Notes: a model not told the origin generated them from the sequence alone. 46,565 bases of DNA from Gemmatimonadaceae bacterium (GCA_020853635.1 JADYYN010000274.1:1-46565), one strand, 5' to 3'; shown: positions 9,792 through 18,961, counted from the first letter of the stretch. Translations and numbers: made by a program.

Positions 9792-11969
9792 CTACTGCCG
9801 GATCAGCGTCCCCCCGAAATAGACGCTGCGGTTGAAGATCGAGCGCACGGGGATGCGCTCCGAGTAGTCCCGCGACCAGGTCATCGTCTGCACATTCGAT
9901 CGGTCGAGGATGTTGTTCACCGACACGAACAGCACGCTGCGCCAGTGCGGCGTCAGCACGCGGTACCAACTGGCCGAGACATCGAGGCGGCGGAAGGCGG
10001 GCAGGCGCTCGCCGAATGGCATTCCGTAGCGCGGGATGTAGCGGTCCTCGAGTGCGTCGTAGTCCGCGCCCAAGATGTCCGTGTACGCCCGCCCGGTGGC
10101 CTGCCGCCACGCGATCGCCGCCCGCACCCCGCCGAACATCTTCTCTACGATGGTCGTCGCACTCGTGGTGACGTCGGACGGTGCGCGCGCCAACACGCCG
10201 GTATTGGGGTCCGTACGCCGTGCGCGCAACGCACTGAGCGTGGTGCGCGAGGTGAAGCCGCCGGGGATCGCGCCCTTGAAGAACACATCCACACCTCGCG
10301 CGTTCCCGACACCACCGCCGGCCGCCGTGTTGTCGCGCCGGAGCTGTACGAGATCGCGATACCGCTTCTCGTACGCCTCCACGCGGAACTGCAATTCGCC
10401 TTCACCCAGCTGCACACCCAGCACGAGCTGTTCGGCGCGCATCGACGGCAGCGAGGGGTCGCCGATCGCATCGTCGTACTGCAGCGGGCTCGCCACCTGA
10501 TGGTAGAGCCCCCACGCCGCGGTGTACGCGATGGCACCGGGCTTCCACGCGAACGAGAGGCGCGGATCGGCGGTCCAGGCGCCAGTGAGCTGCGAGCGAT
10601 CCGCGCGAAGCCCGGCGATGAGCCGCGTCGCGTTGCTGGCGCGCCAGTCGATCTCGGTGAACGGGCCCACGCGTGTGGCCGAACGGTCGTAGGCGAAGAG
10701 CCGCACCGGCGCGCCGGTTGTGGAATCGACCGCACGCGGCAGCGAGCCATCGAGCGCGGCGCGCAACTGCTCCAGCTCGCCTCCCACGCGCCACATGAGC
10801 GAGCCGGTGGCGCTGAACTCGAGCTGCGCGAACAACATCGACTGTGCGGTGCGTCCGCCGAGCGTGAAGTCCCCGAACTGCTGTGCGGTCCGCTGCACCG
10901 TATGCGACGCACTCACCGTCGGCGCCCAGCGGCCGAAGATCTCGCGCCAGGTGAGCACGGCGAGTTGCGTGTGATCGTCGCTGTTGAACGTGGACGTGCC
11001 GGCTGGGTCATCGACGTCGACGCCCACGAGATTCGTTTGGTCGATGGCGAAGAGCTTGAGCTCACCCTCGGTGCGGTACCTCCAGGTGGCGCTGCCGCTC
11101 ACGTCACGCCCGCGTGGGGCAGGGGAGAACTCGCGTGTGGCTCCGTTCACCGCGAACAGCGGCCGCAGGTCGAAGCGATTGGCGGCACCGCGCACCGTGA
11201 ACGTGCTGGTGACCGGGAGCGCGGCATCGGCACTGAGGGCCGCGAGACCGGCGGAGAACGTCGCCGCCGGCGCGGGCGTGGTCCCGCGCGTACGCAGGCC
11301 GGCCACGCCGGAGAGCGCGTTGCCGTAGCGCGCACCGAACCCGCCCGACGAGAAGAAGATACCATCGAGCTGGAACGGATCGACCGTACCGGTGAACGTG
11401 CCGGTGGGCGTCTGCAGCTGCTGCGGATTGAGCAGCGGCGCATCGTTGAGGAACACGCGCGTCTCAGTGTAGTCGCCGCCACGCACGAAGAGCGCGTTGC
11501 CCTCGTCGGCCTGTTGCACGCCGGGCAGCGACTGGATGGCTCGGGTGATGTCCGCCGCGGCGCCAGGCGTGGTCACCACCTGCAGCGGCGTGAGCGTCGC
11601 GCCGCGCTCCTCGTCGGCCGTGTAGGCCCCCGCCTGCACGGAGACGGCACTGAGCGTCGCGACGCCGCGTTCCAGCACGAGCACCAGCGCGCCAGTGTCG
11701 GCCGCGGTGAGCACACGCTGAAGCGGCGTGAACCCCACCCGGCGCACGAGCACGGTGAACGGCCGCGGGGCAGTGGTCACCAGCGTGAATCGCCCCGTGG
11801 AATCGCTGAGCGTCCCTTCGAGGGACTCGAGCAGGAACACATTCGCACCCGAGACCGCCGCCCCCTCCTTCGTGCGGACCTCACCGCGGAGCGGCGTGGC
11901 CCCCTGTGCCGGCAGCCCCACGGCACCGAGCACCCACAACATCCCTGCGAAGCAAAGGCGTGTCGTCAT
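9792..11969 (-). CDS. TonB-dependent outer-membrane receptor
   Basis: A 725-residue receptor. After a signal peptide (cleaving near LPAQGA) there is a carboxypeptidase regulatory-like domain (about 25-105; LRGEVRTKEGAAVSGANVFLLE, DSTGRFTL). The plug comes next (about 125-230; AIQSLPGVQQADEGNALFVRGGDYTETRVFLND), then a beta-barrel to a C-terminal YFGGTLIRQ ending in an aromatic-rich strand. I see no strong TonB box, and the ligand is unknown. It is the first gene of an operon with the TPR protein, kinase and regulator. A TATCGT hexamer lies 5 nt before the ATG and there is no Shine-Dalgarno, so the mRNA may be leaderless. Confidence 0.9.
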   Translation of the reverse strand: MTTRLCFAGMLWVLGAVGLPAQGATPLRGEVRTKEGAAVSGANVFLLESLEGTLSDSTGRFTLVTTAPRPFTVLVRRVGFTPLQRVLTAADTGALVLVLERGVATLSAVSVQAGAYTADEERGATLTPLQVVTTPGAAADITRAIQSLPGVQQADEGNALFVRGGDYTETRVFLNDAPLLNPQQLQTPTGTFTGTVDPFQLDGIFFSSGGFGARYGNALSGVAGLRTRGTTPAPAATFSAGLAALSADAALPVTSTFTVRGAANRFDLRPLFAVNGATREFSPAPRGRDVSGSATWRYRTEGELKLFAIDQTNLVGVDVDDPAGTSTFNSDDHTQLAVLTWREIFGRWAPTVSASHTVQRTAQQFGDFTLGGRTAQSMLFAQLEFSATGSLMWRVGGELEQLRAALDGSLPRAVDSTTGAPVRLFAYDRSATRVGPFTEIDWRASNATRLIAGLRADRSQLTGAWTADPRLSFAWKPGAIAYTAAWGLYHQVASPLQYDDAIGDPSLPSMRAEQLVLGVQLGEGELQFRVEAYEKRYRDLVQLRRDNTAAGGGVGNARGVDVFFKGAIPGGFTSRTTLSALRARRTDPNTGVLARAPSDVTTSATTIVEKMFGGVRAAIAWRQATGRAYTDILGADYDALEDRYIPRYGMPFGERLPAFRRLDVSASWYRVLTPHWRSVLFVSVNNILDRSNVQTMTWSRDYSERIPVRSIFNRSVYFGGTLIRQ

Positions 11970-12055
11970 GCCGGACGATACGCCTCACAACGGGCAAGGG
12001 TGTCACCTCACGGCGGACTTTTCGGTGAACGGTCGTTTGGGACGGCGAATGGGAG

Positions 12056-12160
12056 CAGAGGGGAGATGGGCGAGGGGAGAGGGGAGAATGAGAATGGCCC
12101 CGAGGATCCAGAGGATCCCCGAGGCCACACTCCTTTCTCACATCTCCCATCTCCCTTCTG
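12056..12160. repeat. GA-rich inverted repeat behind the LVIVD gene
   Basis: CAGAGGGGAGATGGG (12056-12070) pairs with CCCATCTCCCTTCTG (12146-12160) with one mismatch. The spacer holds further purine-rich copies. On the minus strand the element starts 3 nt after the stop codon of the LVIVD gene. It belongs to the same family as 1955-2016 and 37821-37895. Confidence 0.7.
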
Positions 12161-12163
12161 CCG

Positions 12164-14125
12164 TTAAGCGATCGGCGCCGCCAACCCCTTCACCGCATCC
12201 TTCAGCATGTTCACCTTCTTGCTGTCGCACGACGTCGCCGCGTCGTTCTGCAACGCGGTCGACAACGTGTTCAGCTGCGCCGCACGCGCCGCGCCGTTGG
12301 CCTTCTCGGCGCTGGTCAGGGCCGAACGCACCGCTGAGATGCGCGAGGCGCTGAGGCACTTGTTGCGCTCGAGCTGGTCGAGGTACGCGCGGGCGAGCGA
12401 GAAGCTCGCCGGCCATTCCATCTTCGGCTGACCCTGCGCGTTGAGGTAGTTCCAACGCACCGTCTTCGCCGCGTCGATCTCGTTCTGCGTCACATGCTCG
12501 CTCGGCGTGAGCTCGGCGATGTCTAGGCCGCGCGCGATCTCGGAGCTGATCATGGCGCCGTTGTACCAATACACCGACCACGAGCCGCCCGACACCATGC
12601 GCGTCGAGTCGATCGGGCCACGGTCGAAGAACGCGATCTCCTTCGGGTTCGCGGCGTCGGTCCAATCGAACACCGAGATGCCGCCCTGGTACCAGGCCTG
12701 CACCATGACGTCGCGACCCGGGATCGGGATCAGCGAGCCGTTGTGCGCGACGCAGTTCTCCTGCGCGGTCTGGAACGTGGGGATCTTGTAGTAGCTCTGA
12801 AACTTCAGCTTGCGGTTCTCGATCGTGAAGATCGCGTCCGAGCCCCATTCCTTGTTGTCCGTCTCACGGCACTTCGGCGCGCCGCCGCCGCCCCATTCGT
12901 CGGAGAAGAGGATCTTGGTGCCGTCGTTGTTGAACGTCGCCGAGTGCCAGTACGCGAAGTTGGAGTCCGCGACGGCGTCGAGACGGTACGGGTTCACCGG
13001 ATCGGAGATGTCGAGCAGCAGGCCGTGGCCTTCGCAGGCGCCGCCGGCCAAGCCGAGCGCCGGGTAGACCGTGATGTCATGGCACTGACGGCCCGGGTTG
13101 ATCGGGGCGTTCGGGTCCGGCGCGGTGCCGAACATCTGGTTGACGAGCGGCTGCAGATTCGTGCGCAGCGTCGCCGTGTCGGCGGCGGTCGGCGTGCCGG
13201 TGCCGCCACGACGCTTCACGATCGAATCGAGCTGCTGACGCACGAAGAACCCGCCGAGCACCATGTCGGCGCCGGTCTGCGGGTTGCGAGCGACGAAACC
13301 ACCTGACGCACGTGCGCGCTCGGCGGCCGCGGCTGCTTCCTTCTTGTCCGCTTCGGTCGGGCCATGGCTGCGCGTCGCCGTGAGGCCGGCGAAGATGTTC
13401 GCGCGGTTCACCACCGAGGCGGCCGCCGGATTGGCGAGCGGGACCTTGATGATCTCGATGCGCAGCAACGACGACTGGGGATCCTTGTCCGGCGTCTCAC
13501 GGCTGCAGACCGGGAGCTCGTTCGGCGAGCGGATGCCGGCCGAGCCCGAGACGTAGATGTAGATGTTGTCCTTGTCCTTCGGGTCCTCGAGCACGGTGTG
13601 CGTGTGCGAGCCGCGGCAGGTCTGGACGTTGGCGACGAGCTTCGGGTTCTTGATGTCGCTGATGTCGAAGATGCGGACACCGCGCATGCGGTCCTTGCTC
13701 ACCGTGTCGCGTACGCCGCCCGGCGCGCAGTCGATGCGTCCGTTCTGCGCTTCGGCCGACATGAACATCAGGTTGCGGTACACCGAGACGTCGTTCTGCG
13801 ACGCGGGGCACTGGTAGGCCGTGACCAGCTTCGGATTCGCCGGGTCGGAGATGTCCCAGATCACCGGGCCGTTGTAGTTGCCCTGGATCGCGTAGTTGCC
13901 GGTGAAGGCAAGGTCCGAGTTGGTGATGCCGAGGAAGCCCTGCGGCGACACGGCCTTGGCGATGACCTTCATGTTGCTGGTGGCCTCACCGGCATCCATG
14001 AGACCGGACTTGAGACCGGCACGCGCGTCGACGGGCTTGGGTGCCGTCTGCGGTGTTGAGCCCGAGCAGGCGGCCAGCGCAACGAGCGCGGCCGCGCCGA
14101 GGGCGCGGGGGAACGAAGCAAGCAT
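12164..14125 (-). CDS. LVIVD-repeat lipoprotein
   Basis: A 653-residue predicted outer-membrane lipoprotein (lipobox LVALAAC near residue 20, followed by SGS). It contains LVIVD-type beta-propeller repeats, each closing on D-[IW]-[ST]-D-x-x-NP: VIWDISDPANPKLV, VRIFDISDIKNPKLV, LLLDISDPVNPYRL and ISVFDWTDAANPKEI. A helical, alanine-rich insertion (about residues 265-340) separates the second and third. Many Cys and His residues between the repeats may form disulfides or bind metal. The start is ATG 14125, with GGAG 8 nt upstream; a TTG one codon earlier is less likely. It follows the DUF305 gene by 26 nt and is surely co-transcribed. Confidence 0.85.
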   Translation of the reverse strand: MLASFPRALGAAALVALAACSGSTPQTAPKPVDARAGLKSGLMDAGEATSNMKVIAKAVSPQGFLGITNSDLAFTGNYAIQGNYNGPVIWDISDPANPKLVTAYQCPASQNDVSVYRNLMFMSAEAQNGRIDCAPGGVRDTVSKDRMRGVRIFDISDIKNPKLVANVQTCRGSHTHTVLEDPKDKDNIYIYVSGSAGIRSPNELPVCSRETPDKDPQSSLLRIEIIKVPLANPAAASVVNRANIFAGLTATRSHGPTEADKKEAAAAAERARASGGFVARNPQTGADMVLGGFFVRQQLDSIVKRRGGTGTPTAADTATLRTNLQPLVNQMFGTAPDPNAPINPGRQCHDITVYPALGLAGGACEGHGLLLDISDPVNPYRLDAVADSNFAYWHSATFNNDGTKILFSDEWGGGGAPKCRETDNKEWGSDAIFTIENRKLKFQSYYKIPTFQTAQENCVAHNGSLIPIPGRDVMVQAWYQGGISVFDWTDAANPKEIAFFDRGPIDSTRMVSGGSWSVYWYNGAMISSEIARGLDIAELTPSEHVTQNEIDAAKTVRWNYLNAQGQPKMEWPASFSLARAYLDQLERNKCLSASRISAVRSALTSAEKANGAARAAQLNTLSTALQNDAATSCDSKKVNMLKDAVKGLAAPIA

Positions 14126-14151
14126 CAAACCTTCTCCTCTGGAGGGGTGAA

Positions 14152-14823
14152 TCAGGGGTTCAGCTCCAACAACATCTGCAACATCCTGCGGATCTCGGTC
14201 GACTGATCGACCTCGACATCGGCGGCGAACTTATAGATGGTCTCGTCCTGACCGGCGCCGTTGTTCGAGAACAGCGTCTTCACCATCGTGACCGCACCGC
14301 GATGGTGCTGGATCATATAGGTGAGGAAGAGGCGATCGAACTCCGGGCCGCGCGCGGCGTCGAGCTCCGCCATCTGTTCGTCAGTGAGCATGCCGGGCAT
14401 CGCCATCGAGTGCCCGCCATGCATGTCGTGCCCGCCGTGCGCACTGGCCGGCATGGTCACCTTGCCGAGCGAGTCCACGGTGGGCGGCGCCTGATTGCGA
14501 TCGGCCAGCCAGGTCTGCATCAGTGCGATCTCGTCGGTCTGCGCATTGATGATGCGCGCCGTGAGGCGCTGCACCGCCGGGCTGGCCCCGTGCGAGACGG
14601 CCCACTTCGACATGGTGATGGCCTGGGCATGGTGATGGATCATGCCCGACATGAAATCGATGTCGGCCTGGGTGTACGGATAGCGGAGCGAGTCGGCGAC
14701 GGCGCGGGCTTTCGCGCCGGCTTCGCCGGTCTGGAAGGCGGGCGCCTGGGGGGCGCGCGCGGCGCCGCAGGCCGTCAATAGAACGACGGCCGCCGCGGCG
14801 AGGGCTGGGCGGAAGAATGTCAT
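14152..14823 (-). CDS. DUF305 lipoprotein (ferritin-like, possible metal binder)
   Basis: A 223-residue lipoprotein (lipobox LLTAC, Cys19). It carries two DUF305 helical motifs, DFMSGMIHHHAQAI (about 56) and YMIQHHRGAVTMV (about 170). A Gly/His/Met-rich loop lies between them (HGGHDMHGGHSMAMPGM). The family is periplasmic with a ferritin-like four-helix fold, and the clustered His/Met residues suggest copper or other metal binding (inference). The pairing with an LVIVD-repeat protein directly downstream recurs, to my knowledge, in other environmental bacteria. AGGA lies 8 nt before ATG 14823. Confidence 0.88.
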   Translation of the reverse strand: MTFFRPALAAAAVVLLTACGAARAPQAPAFQTGEAGAKARAVADSLRYPYTQADIDFMSGMIHHHAQAITMSKWAVSHGASPAVQRLTARIINAQTDEIALMQTWLADRNQAPPTVDSLGKVTMPASAHGGHDMHGGHSMAMPGMLTDEQMAELDAARGPEFDRLFLTYMIQHHRGAVTMVKTLFSNNGAGQDETIYKFAADVEVDQSTEIRRMLQMLLELNP

Positions 14824-14947
14824 GCGGAGGTCCTGGGGTCTGGAGATTGGACAGCCGGCACCCCCTAAGGGGTTGGCGTAGCCGCCTCCAGAATCTACTA
14901 CGCGGGCCGCCGCTCCGGGCGTTCAGCGCGCCGGACGGCCGGCAACC

Positions 14948-16105
14948 TCAGCTCGCCGCCGCCGCCGGCAGGTCGTCCGCCCCGTAGTACCACGACAGCG
15001 CCCCCTCGATCTCCTCCGGCGACGCGATCTCGAACTTGAGCGCCAGCCGCGTCACGAAGCGCAGCTGCTGGTCGATCTCCATGGACGCCGGGTCGCTGAG
15101 CGCGATGGTCAGCGAGGCCTTGTCCATCGCGACCGGCAGGAAGCCCAAACGCCGCGCGATCCGCGACGGCACCGCGGCCAACGCCTCGGGCCCCACCGAG
15201 TCCAGATCGGCGAGCTTCATCTTGTTCGCCGTCGCAACCATCGTCGCCAGCTCGACGGCCTCGACGTTGTTGGTGTTGCAGATCGCCCGCCACACGTCGC
15301 CCAGCGAGGGGCGGTCGCTCACCATGCGCGGGTCGGGGGCGTCCAGATGGTTCGCCACCGCGACGCGCACCAGCCAGTGCCCCTCGAGCCGCTTGGCGCG
15401 GGCCTGTTCGGCGGGCGAGAGCGGCACGTCGTCGAGGTTCACGCTGGGGCCTTCGACGATCTCGTCCGTGTCGATCGCCTCGTTCATGGCCGGCGTGCCG
15501 CGGCGCATACCACCCCACGCCGCCTTCGCCTGAGCCGCCGTCGGGGCCTGCGCGCTCATCGACTTGGCGTCGCGCACGGCCTTCACTGCTTCGGCGTTGA
15601 GTGCCACATCGCCATAGGCGACGCCAAGGGGCAGATGCACCGCGCCGATCAACGGGATGAAATGCCCGCACGAGGCGAGGTAGTCGCTCAGGCGCTGGCG
15701 CGCGGCCAACTGGAGGCGGCCCTGCAGGCGCGAGCCGTCCTCGAGCAGGATGTCGACCTCACGCGTGGCCTGCGCGCCAGCGGCGGCGAGCCCCACGTCC
15801 GGATCCTTGGATGCCGCAAACAAGATGTCGTCGGACTGCACAACGACGTGGTTGTGCGGGATCCCCTCGGAGCGCCACTCGGCGCTCACGATGTTCATCC
15901 AGCCGCCCTTGCGCGAGCTCAGGTACGGCGAGAGCGCGTGCCCTTCGGTGAGGTACACGCTGCCGTCGAGCACGTCACCATCGCGCAGCACGAAGCGCAC
16001 GGTGCGTGGCTTCGACTGGTTGGCGCGCGGGGCGGATGGGCGAGGGGGCACGGGAAGGGCGGTAGAAGGGGTACCCGGGGATGTCCGGGCACACTCTGGC
16101 ACCAT
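14948..16105 (-). CDS. Two DUF6812-like domains fused to an MshEN domain
   Basis: A 385-residue soluble protein with no signal peptide. Residues about 36-98 and 116-170 are two similar modules (RFVLRDGDVLDGSVYL; VDILLEDGSRLQGRLQL). Both resemble DUF6812, which carries a small beta-barrel. The C-terminus (about 267-378) has the shape of an MshEN/GspE N-terminal domain (PF05157): AVPSRIARRLGFLPVAM, LTIALSDPASMEIDQQLRFVT and EEIEGALSWYYG. MshEN binds cyclic di-GMP or partner proteins on type II secretion and type IV pilus ATPases. Here it stands alone, without an ATPase. The start is uncertain: the Pro/Ala-rich first 30 residues lack a Shine-Dalgarno. Confidence 0.7.
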   Translation of the reverse strand: MVPECARTSPGTPSTALPVPPRPSAPRANQSKPRTVRFVLRDGDVLDGSVYLTEGHALSPYLSSRKGGWMNIVSAEWRSEGIPHNHVVVQSDDILFAASKDPDVGLAAAGAQATREVDILLEDGSRLQGRLQLAARQRLSDYLASCGHFIPLIGAVHLPLGVAYGDVALNAEAVKAVRDAKSMSAQAPTAAQAKAAWGGMRRGTPAMNEAIDTDEIVEGPSVNLDDVPLSPAEQARAKRLEGHWLVRVAVANHLDAPDPRMVSDRPSLGDVWRAICNTNNVEAVELATMVATANKMKLADLDSVGPEALAAVPSRIARRLGFLPVAMDKASLTIALSDPASMEIDQQLRFVTRLALKFEIASPEEIEGALSWYYGADDLPAAAAS

Positions 16106-16158
16106 GAGTATCGGTCAACCGGTGAAGAATCGCCACCCGACCGTCCCGATGTGACGAT

Positions 16159-16188
16159 GGGGCCGACCGCCAGGCAGCGGTCGGCCCC
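16159..16188. terminator. Strong hairpin after the lipoprotein array
   Basis: GGGGCCGACCGC (16159-16170) pairs perfectly with GCGGTCGGCCCC (16177-16188) around a 6-nt loop. It lies 30 nt beyond the last gene of the array (stop at 16218) and before the start of the DUF6812 gene. No U-tract is present, so it may act as a Rho-independent-like barrier or an RNA-stability stem. Confidence 0.7.
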
Positions 16189-16217
16189 CCGAGGGGCTGG
16201 GTCGAACCTCCCTCCAC

Positions 16218-17138
16218 TCACTTCTTCGGTGGAAGCGTCGAACGGCCGATATGTAACTTGAACGCCCGGGATGGGCCGGTCGGCTGCAGCGCGCCGACGG
16301 CAAACGTCATCCAACCGCTCCGAACGGGCGCGATGAACTCCGGTCGGTCGCCGACCGAGTAGTAGTAGTGCCTCCCCTCGCGGAGGCTCCCGAATGCATC
16401 GAATCCCGGATCGAACGCCTCCCACACCGGCTGGAAGTCCTCGGCTTCTGTGTAGACCTGGAACACGTCGCCCGAGTCCACGCGGATAGCGAAGAAGTTG
16501 TAGGCGAGTCCTTCGGGATTGGCCGCACGCGCGGCTTCCCGGAGGCACGGGCTCTCACGCAACGTATGCACACTGCCGGAGTCACCCACGTCGAGTCGGC
16601 CGAGCACCGGGCAGCGATCGAACTGCAGCGTGTAGCCACCGAGACTCTCGGCGTCGTAGATGCTGCCCACCGAGGTCGCGACGAGGCGGAAGTCGCCGGA
16701 TCGGGGGGCGACGAAGAAGAACTCGGCGTCGCGACTCTCCCCCCGCTCATCGCTCAGGGTGAGGGGAACCGAGACGCCGTCGGTCTTGCCCCAGAGGGCA
16801 AGGACGGCATCCACGCCGTTCCGGCCGAGGCGCTCGGGGTCCGGCGTCGCCGTCATTCGGAAGAGGTACGCCTCGCCGTCCTTCAGCGAGACGTTCCACG
16901 CTTCATACGGTGCGCTCCAAGGCGTGCTGAGCCCGAGCTTATCCATGCAGGAGTACTCATTGAGTGCTCCCGCCTCCGATCGCCCTTCGCGTAACGTGCC
17001 CACCGTGCATGCGGCGCCGAACGTGGGGTCCACCACGAGGTCCTTGCTGCACGCCGCGACCACGAGAGCCAAGCCGAGCATGAGCGTGACGTCTGCCACA
17101 GCGCGGCGCCAGGTATAGAGACCGAATCGCGTGGTCAT
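16218..17138 (-). CDS. Array lipoprotein A1 (subfamily A)
   Basis: The last gene of the six-gene array; 306 residues. The lipobox Cys is C30 (LALVVAAC), and further cysteines are C44, C64, C176 and C198. Subfamily A blocks are present: DPTFGAACTVGTLREG, ALNEYSC, FFVAPRSGD, LGGYTLQFDRCPVL, WEAFDPGFD and AVGALQPTGPSRAF. The Ser at +2 suggests sorting to the outer membrane. The beta-rich stretch ending in GGYTLQFDRCPVL resembles a PPC-type sandwich, but I would not assign it firmly. The ATG overlaps the B1 stop by 4 nt (ATGA), so translation is coupled. Function unknown. Confidence 0.85.
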   Translation of the reverse strand: MTTRFGLYTWRRAVADVTLMLGLALVVAACSKDLVVDPTFGAACTVGTLREGRSEAGALNEYSCMDKLGLSTPWSAPYEAWNVSLKDGEAYLFRMTATPDPERLGRNGVDAVLALWGKTDGVSVPLTLSDERGESRDAEFFFVAPRSGDFRLVATSVGSIYDAESLGGYTLQFDRCPVLGRLDVGDSGSVHTLRESPCLREAARAANPEGLAYNFFAIRVDSGDVFQVYTEAEDFQPVWEAFDPGFDAFGSLREGRHYYYSVGDRPEFIAPVRSGWMTFAVGALQPTGPSRAFKLHIGRSTLPPKK

Positions 17139-18046
17139 GGCATCCTCTTCCGGAACGTGATGGGGGACTGCGCGACGACATCGATGGTCGCCGCACTATC
17201 GGGATGGGTCGCGATGGTGTGCACGTACAGCCCCGGTGTGTCGATGTTCGCGACGATGCGTTGCGCACTCCCCGCCGAGGCCGTGGTCATGAGCAGCGAG
17301 CGCTCAACGGTCTGCATGAGGTCGAGCGCGGGCCCCGACACGCGAGCTCGGAGCGACGCCGTGCCACTCGCGCGTTCCGCATGGAACGCAACCTGTTGCG
17401 GTGTCGTGACCGGGGTCGCGAAGAACGTGAGTCGGCGCGCGGCATTCAGCGTGTGCCGCGTGAGGCAGCCATCGGTGGAGCGCACGCCGCGAACGACACT
17501 GTCGAGCGGCACGAGCGTCAACGGGCAGCGCTGCACGATCAGTCGATACGGGCCGGTGTTCTGGATCCCGATGGACTCCACGCGCAGCGATACCTCCCGC
17601 GCGGAATCGGTGGCCAGCAGCAGCTCGCCGACCGCGCGCTCTCCTTCGAACGCGAGGAGACCGAGCGCGGCGATCACCGGATCGCCGGCCGTGTTGCGCG
17701 TATAGGCGGCGAGTGCGCCGTTGAAGCGATACACCCCTGGCGTGACTTCCACAGGCTCCAGTCGGATGGCGTACGCCGCGTGCGCCTCAAGGCGCAGCGT
17801 CCACGACTCGGATGGGAGCATGTTGCGGTACGCATGACTGAACCGCTCGCAACGGCCGTTGCTGGTCTCGCCGGTCAAGGTATCCGGCTTGCCGAGGGCC
17901 GGTGCGCCCGTTCCGACGGTGCAACGCACACCGTCAGGAGGGGCCAGCACGTTGCGCTCCGAGCACGCGGCCGCGAGGACCGCGAGGCCTAGGAAGCCGG
18001 GCACTGCGAGTCGCTTGATCAGGGCGCGGATGACAAGAGTGTTCAT
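17135..18046 (-). CDS. Array lipoprotein B1 (subfamily B)
   Basis: A 303-residue lipoprotein. Lipid Cys is C28 (LAVLAAAC), then C42, C66, C174 and C194. Subfamily B blocks are ESWTLRLEAHAAYAIRLEPVE, FNGALAAYTRNTAGDP, GPYRLIVQRCPL and STDGCLTRHTLNAARRLTFFATP. Its ATG (18046) overlaps the A2 stop by 4 nt, and its own stop overlaps the A1 start by 4 nt. A2, B1 and A1 therefore form one coupled block. The open frame upstream of 18046 is A2 coding sequence in another frame, so it does not extend the protein. It shares the Cys spacing of subfamily A, which argues for common ancestry. Function unknown. Confidence 0.85.
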   Translation of the reverse strand: MNTLVIRALIKRLAVPGFLGLAVLAAACSERNVLAPPDGVRCTVGTGAPALGKPDTLTGETSNGRCERFSHAYRNMLPSESWTLRLEAHAAYAIRLEPVEVTPGVYRFNGALAAYTRNTAGDPVIAALGLLAFEGERAVGELLLATDSAREVSLRVESIGIQNTGPYRLIVQRCPLTLVPLDSVVRGVRSTDGCLTRHTLNAARRLTFFATPVTTPQQVAFHAERASGTASLRARVSGPALDLMQTVERSLLMTTASAGSAQRIVANIDTPGLYVHTIATHPDSAATIDVVAQSPITFRKRMP

Positions 18047-18954
18047 CGCAGCGCCGGCGAGAGGGAACGTGTGACGTGCAGCGTGAACTGCTTTGATGGC
18101 CCGGTCACGTTGATCGCCCCGATGGCGAGCGTCATCGTTCCATCCTGCAGAAAGTCCAACGACCGCGACTCTTCGCCCAGGTAGCGACTGCGCGCGCCAG
18201 GGTAGCCCAAGTAGCCATACGTGTCTGTGGACGGTCCGAACGCCTCCCACGCGGGCGTGAAATCGGCCGCCGTAGCGCGGAAGCTGAGGCGCTCGCCGGC
18301 CTTCACCGCGATGGTGATGAAGTTGTACGCCAGCGTATCGCCGCCGTATTCCATGCGATGCTCCGTGCTGCGGACGCAGGGGCTGTCCTTGAGCGTGAGC
18401 GCGGTGCTGCCGGTGTCGGCGTTGAGCCTGAGGACCGGGCACCGCTGCGCGGCAATCTCGTAGCCGCCGAGGTACTCGTACTCGGCCGCGTCATCGTAGC
18501 TGCTCACAACCAGCTGCAACGCGCTCCGGCGCGGTGCGACGAAGAACAATTCGGCGCCGGCGTTGGCCGCGTCACCTTCACTGAGGGCGAGCGGTGCGGC
18601 GACGCCGCCGGTACCGCGTCCCCAAGCCGTGAGCACGGGGTACAGCCCGTTCCGCCCGTTCCGCGTGAGATCGGGACGCTTCGCAACGCTCACCATGTAC
18701 GCCTGACCCTCATCGGTCTGGAGCGTGTGCGATTCATACGCGACGTCGTTGTTGCTCCACAGGTTGTACTGCTCGATGCAGGAATCCTCGTTGAGCGCGC
18801 TCCGGCGGGGTTGGCCTGGCCGGAGCGTCCCGGCAGAGCAGCCGGCGCCGAAGGTGGGCGTGACGATGGTATCGTCCGCGCAGGCGGACGCTAACGTGAG
18901 CGCGAGCACAGCGGTCAAGCCGTGGCGGAGTGCGCGGAGAGTCGGAGAGATCAT
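18043..18954 (-). CDS. Array lipoprotein A2 (subfamily A)
   Basis: A 303-residue lipoprotein. Lipid Cys is C25 (LTLASAC), then C39, C59, C172 and C193. Blocks shared with A1 and A3 are TPTFGAGCSAGTLRPG, ALNEDSC, GRNGLYPVLTAWG, ELFFVAPRRS, YLGGYEIAAQRCPVL, AWEAFGP and AIGAINVTGPSKQF. It begins 7 nt after the B2 stop with no clear Shine-Dalgarno, so re-initiation after B2 is likely. The +2 residue is Ala, which does not give an Asp-type inner-membrane retention signal. Function unknown. Confidence 0.85.
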   Translation of the reverse strand: MISPTLRALRHGLTAVLALTLASACADDTIVTPTFGAGCSAGTLRPGQPRRSALNEDSCIEQYNLWSNNDVAYESHTLQTDEGQAYMVSVAKRPDLTRNGRNGLYPVLTAWGRGTGGVAAPLALSEGDAANAGAELFFVAPRRSALQLVVSSYDDAAEYEYLGGYEIAAQRCPVLRLNADTGSTALTLKDSPCVRSTEHRMEYGGDTLAYNFITIAVKAGERLSFRATAADFTPAWEAFGPSTDTYGYLGYPGARSRYLGEESRSLDFLQDGTMTLAIGAINVTGPSKQFTLHVTRSLSPALR

Positions 18955-18961
18955 GGCTGGT

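Noticed and set aside
11970..12060. LytTR boxes upstream of the TonB receptor
   Set aside because: Two CCGTT-type strings are visible but about 39 nt apart, not the usual 21-22 nt direct-repeat spacing.
9663..12167. 834-codon plus-strand frame opposite the TonB receptor
   Set aside because: Composition is Arg/His/Gly-rich with no domain signals; it is a shadow of the receptor gene.
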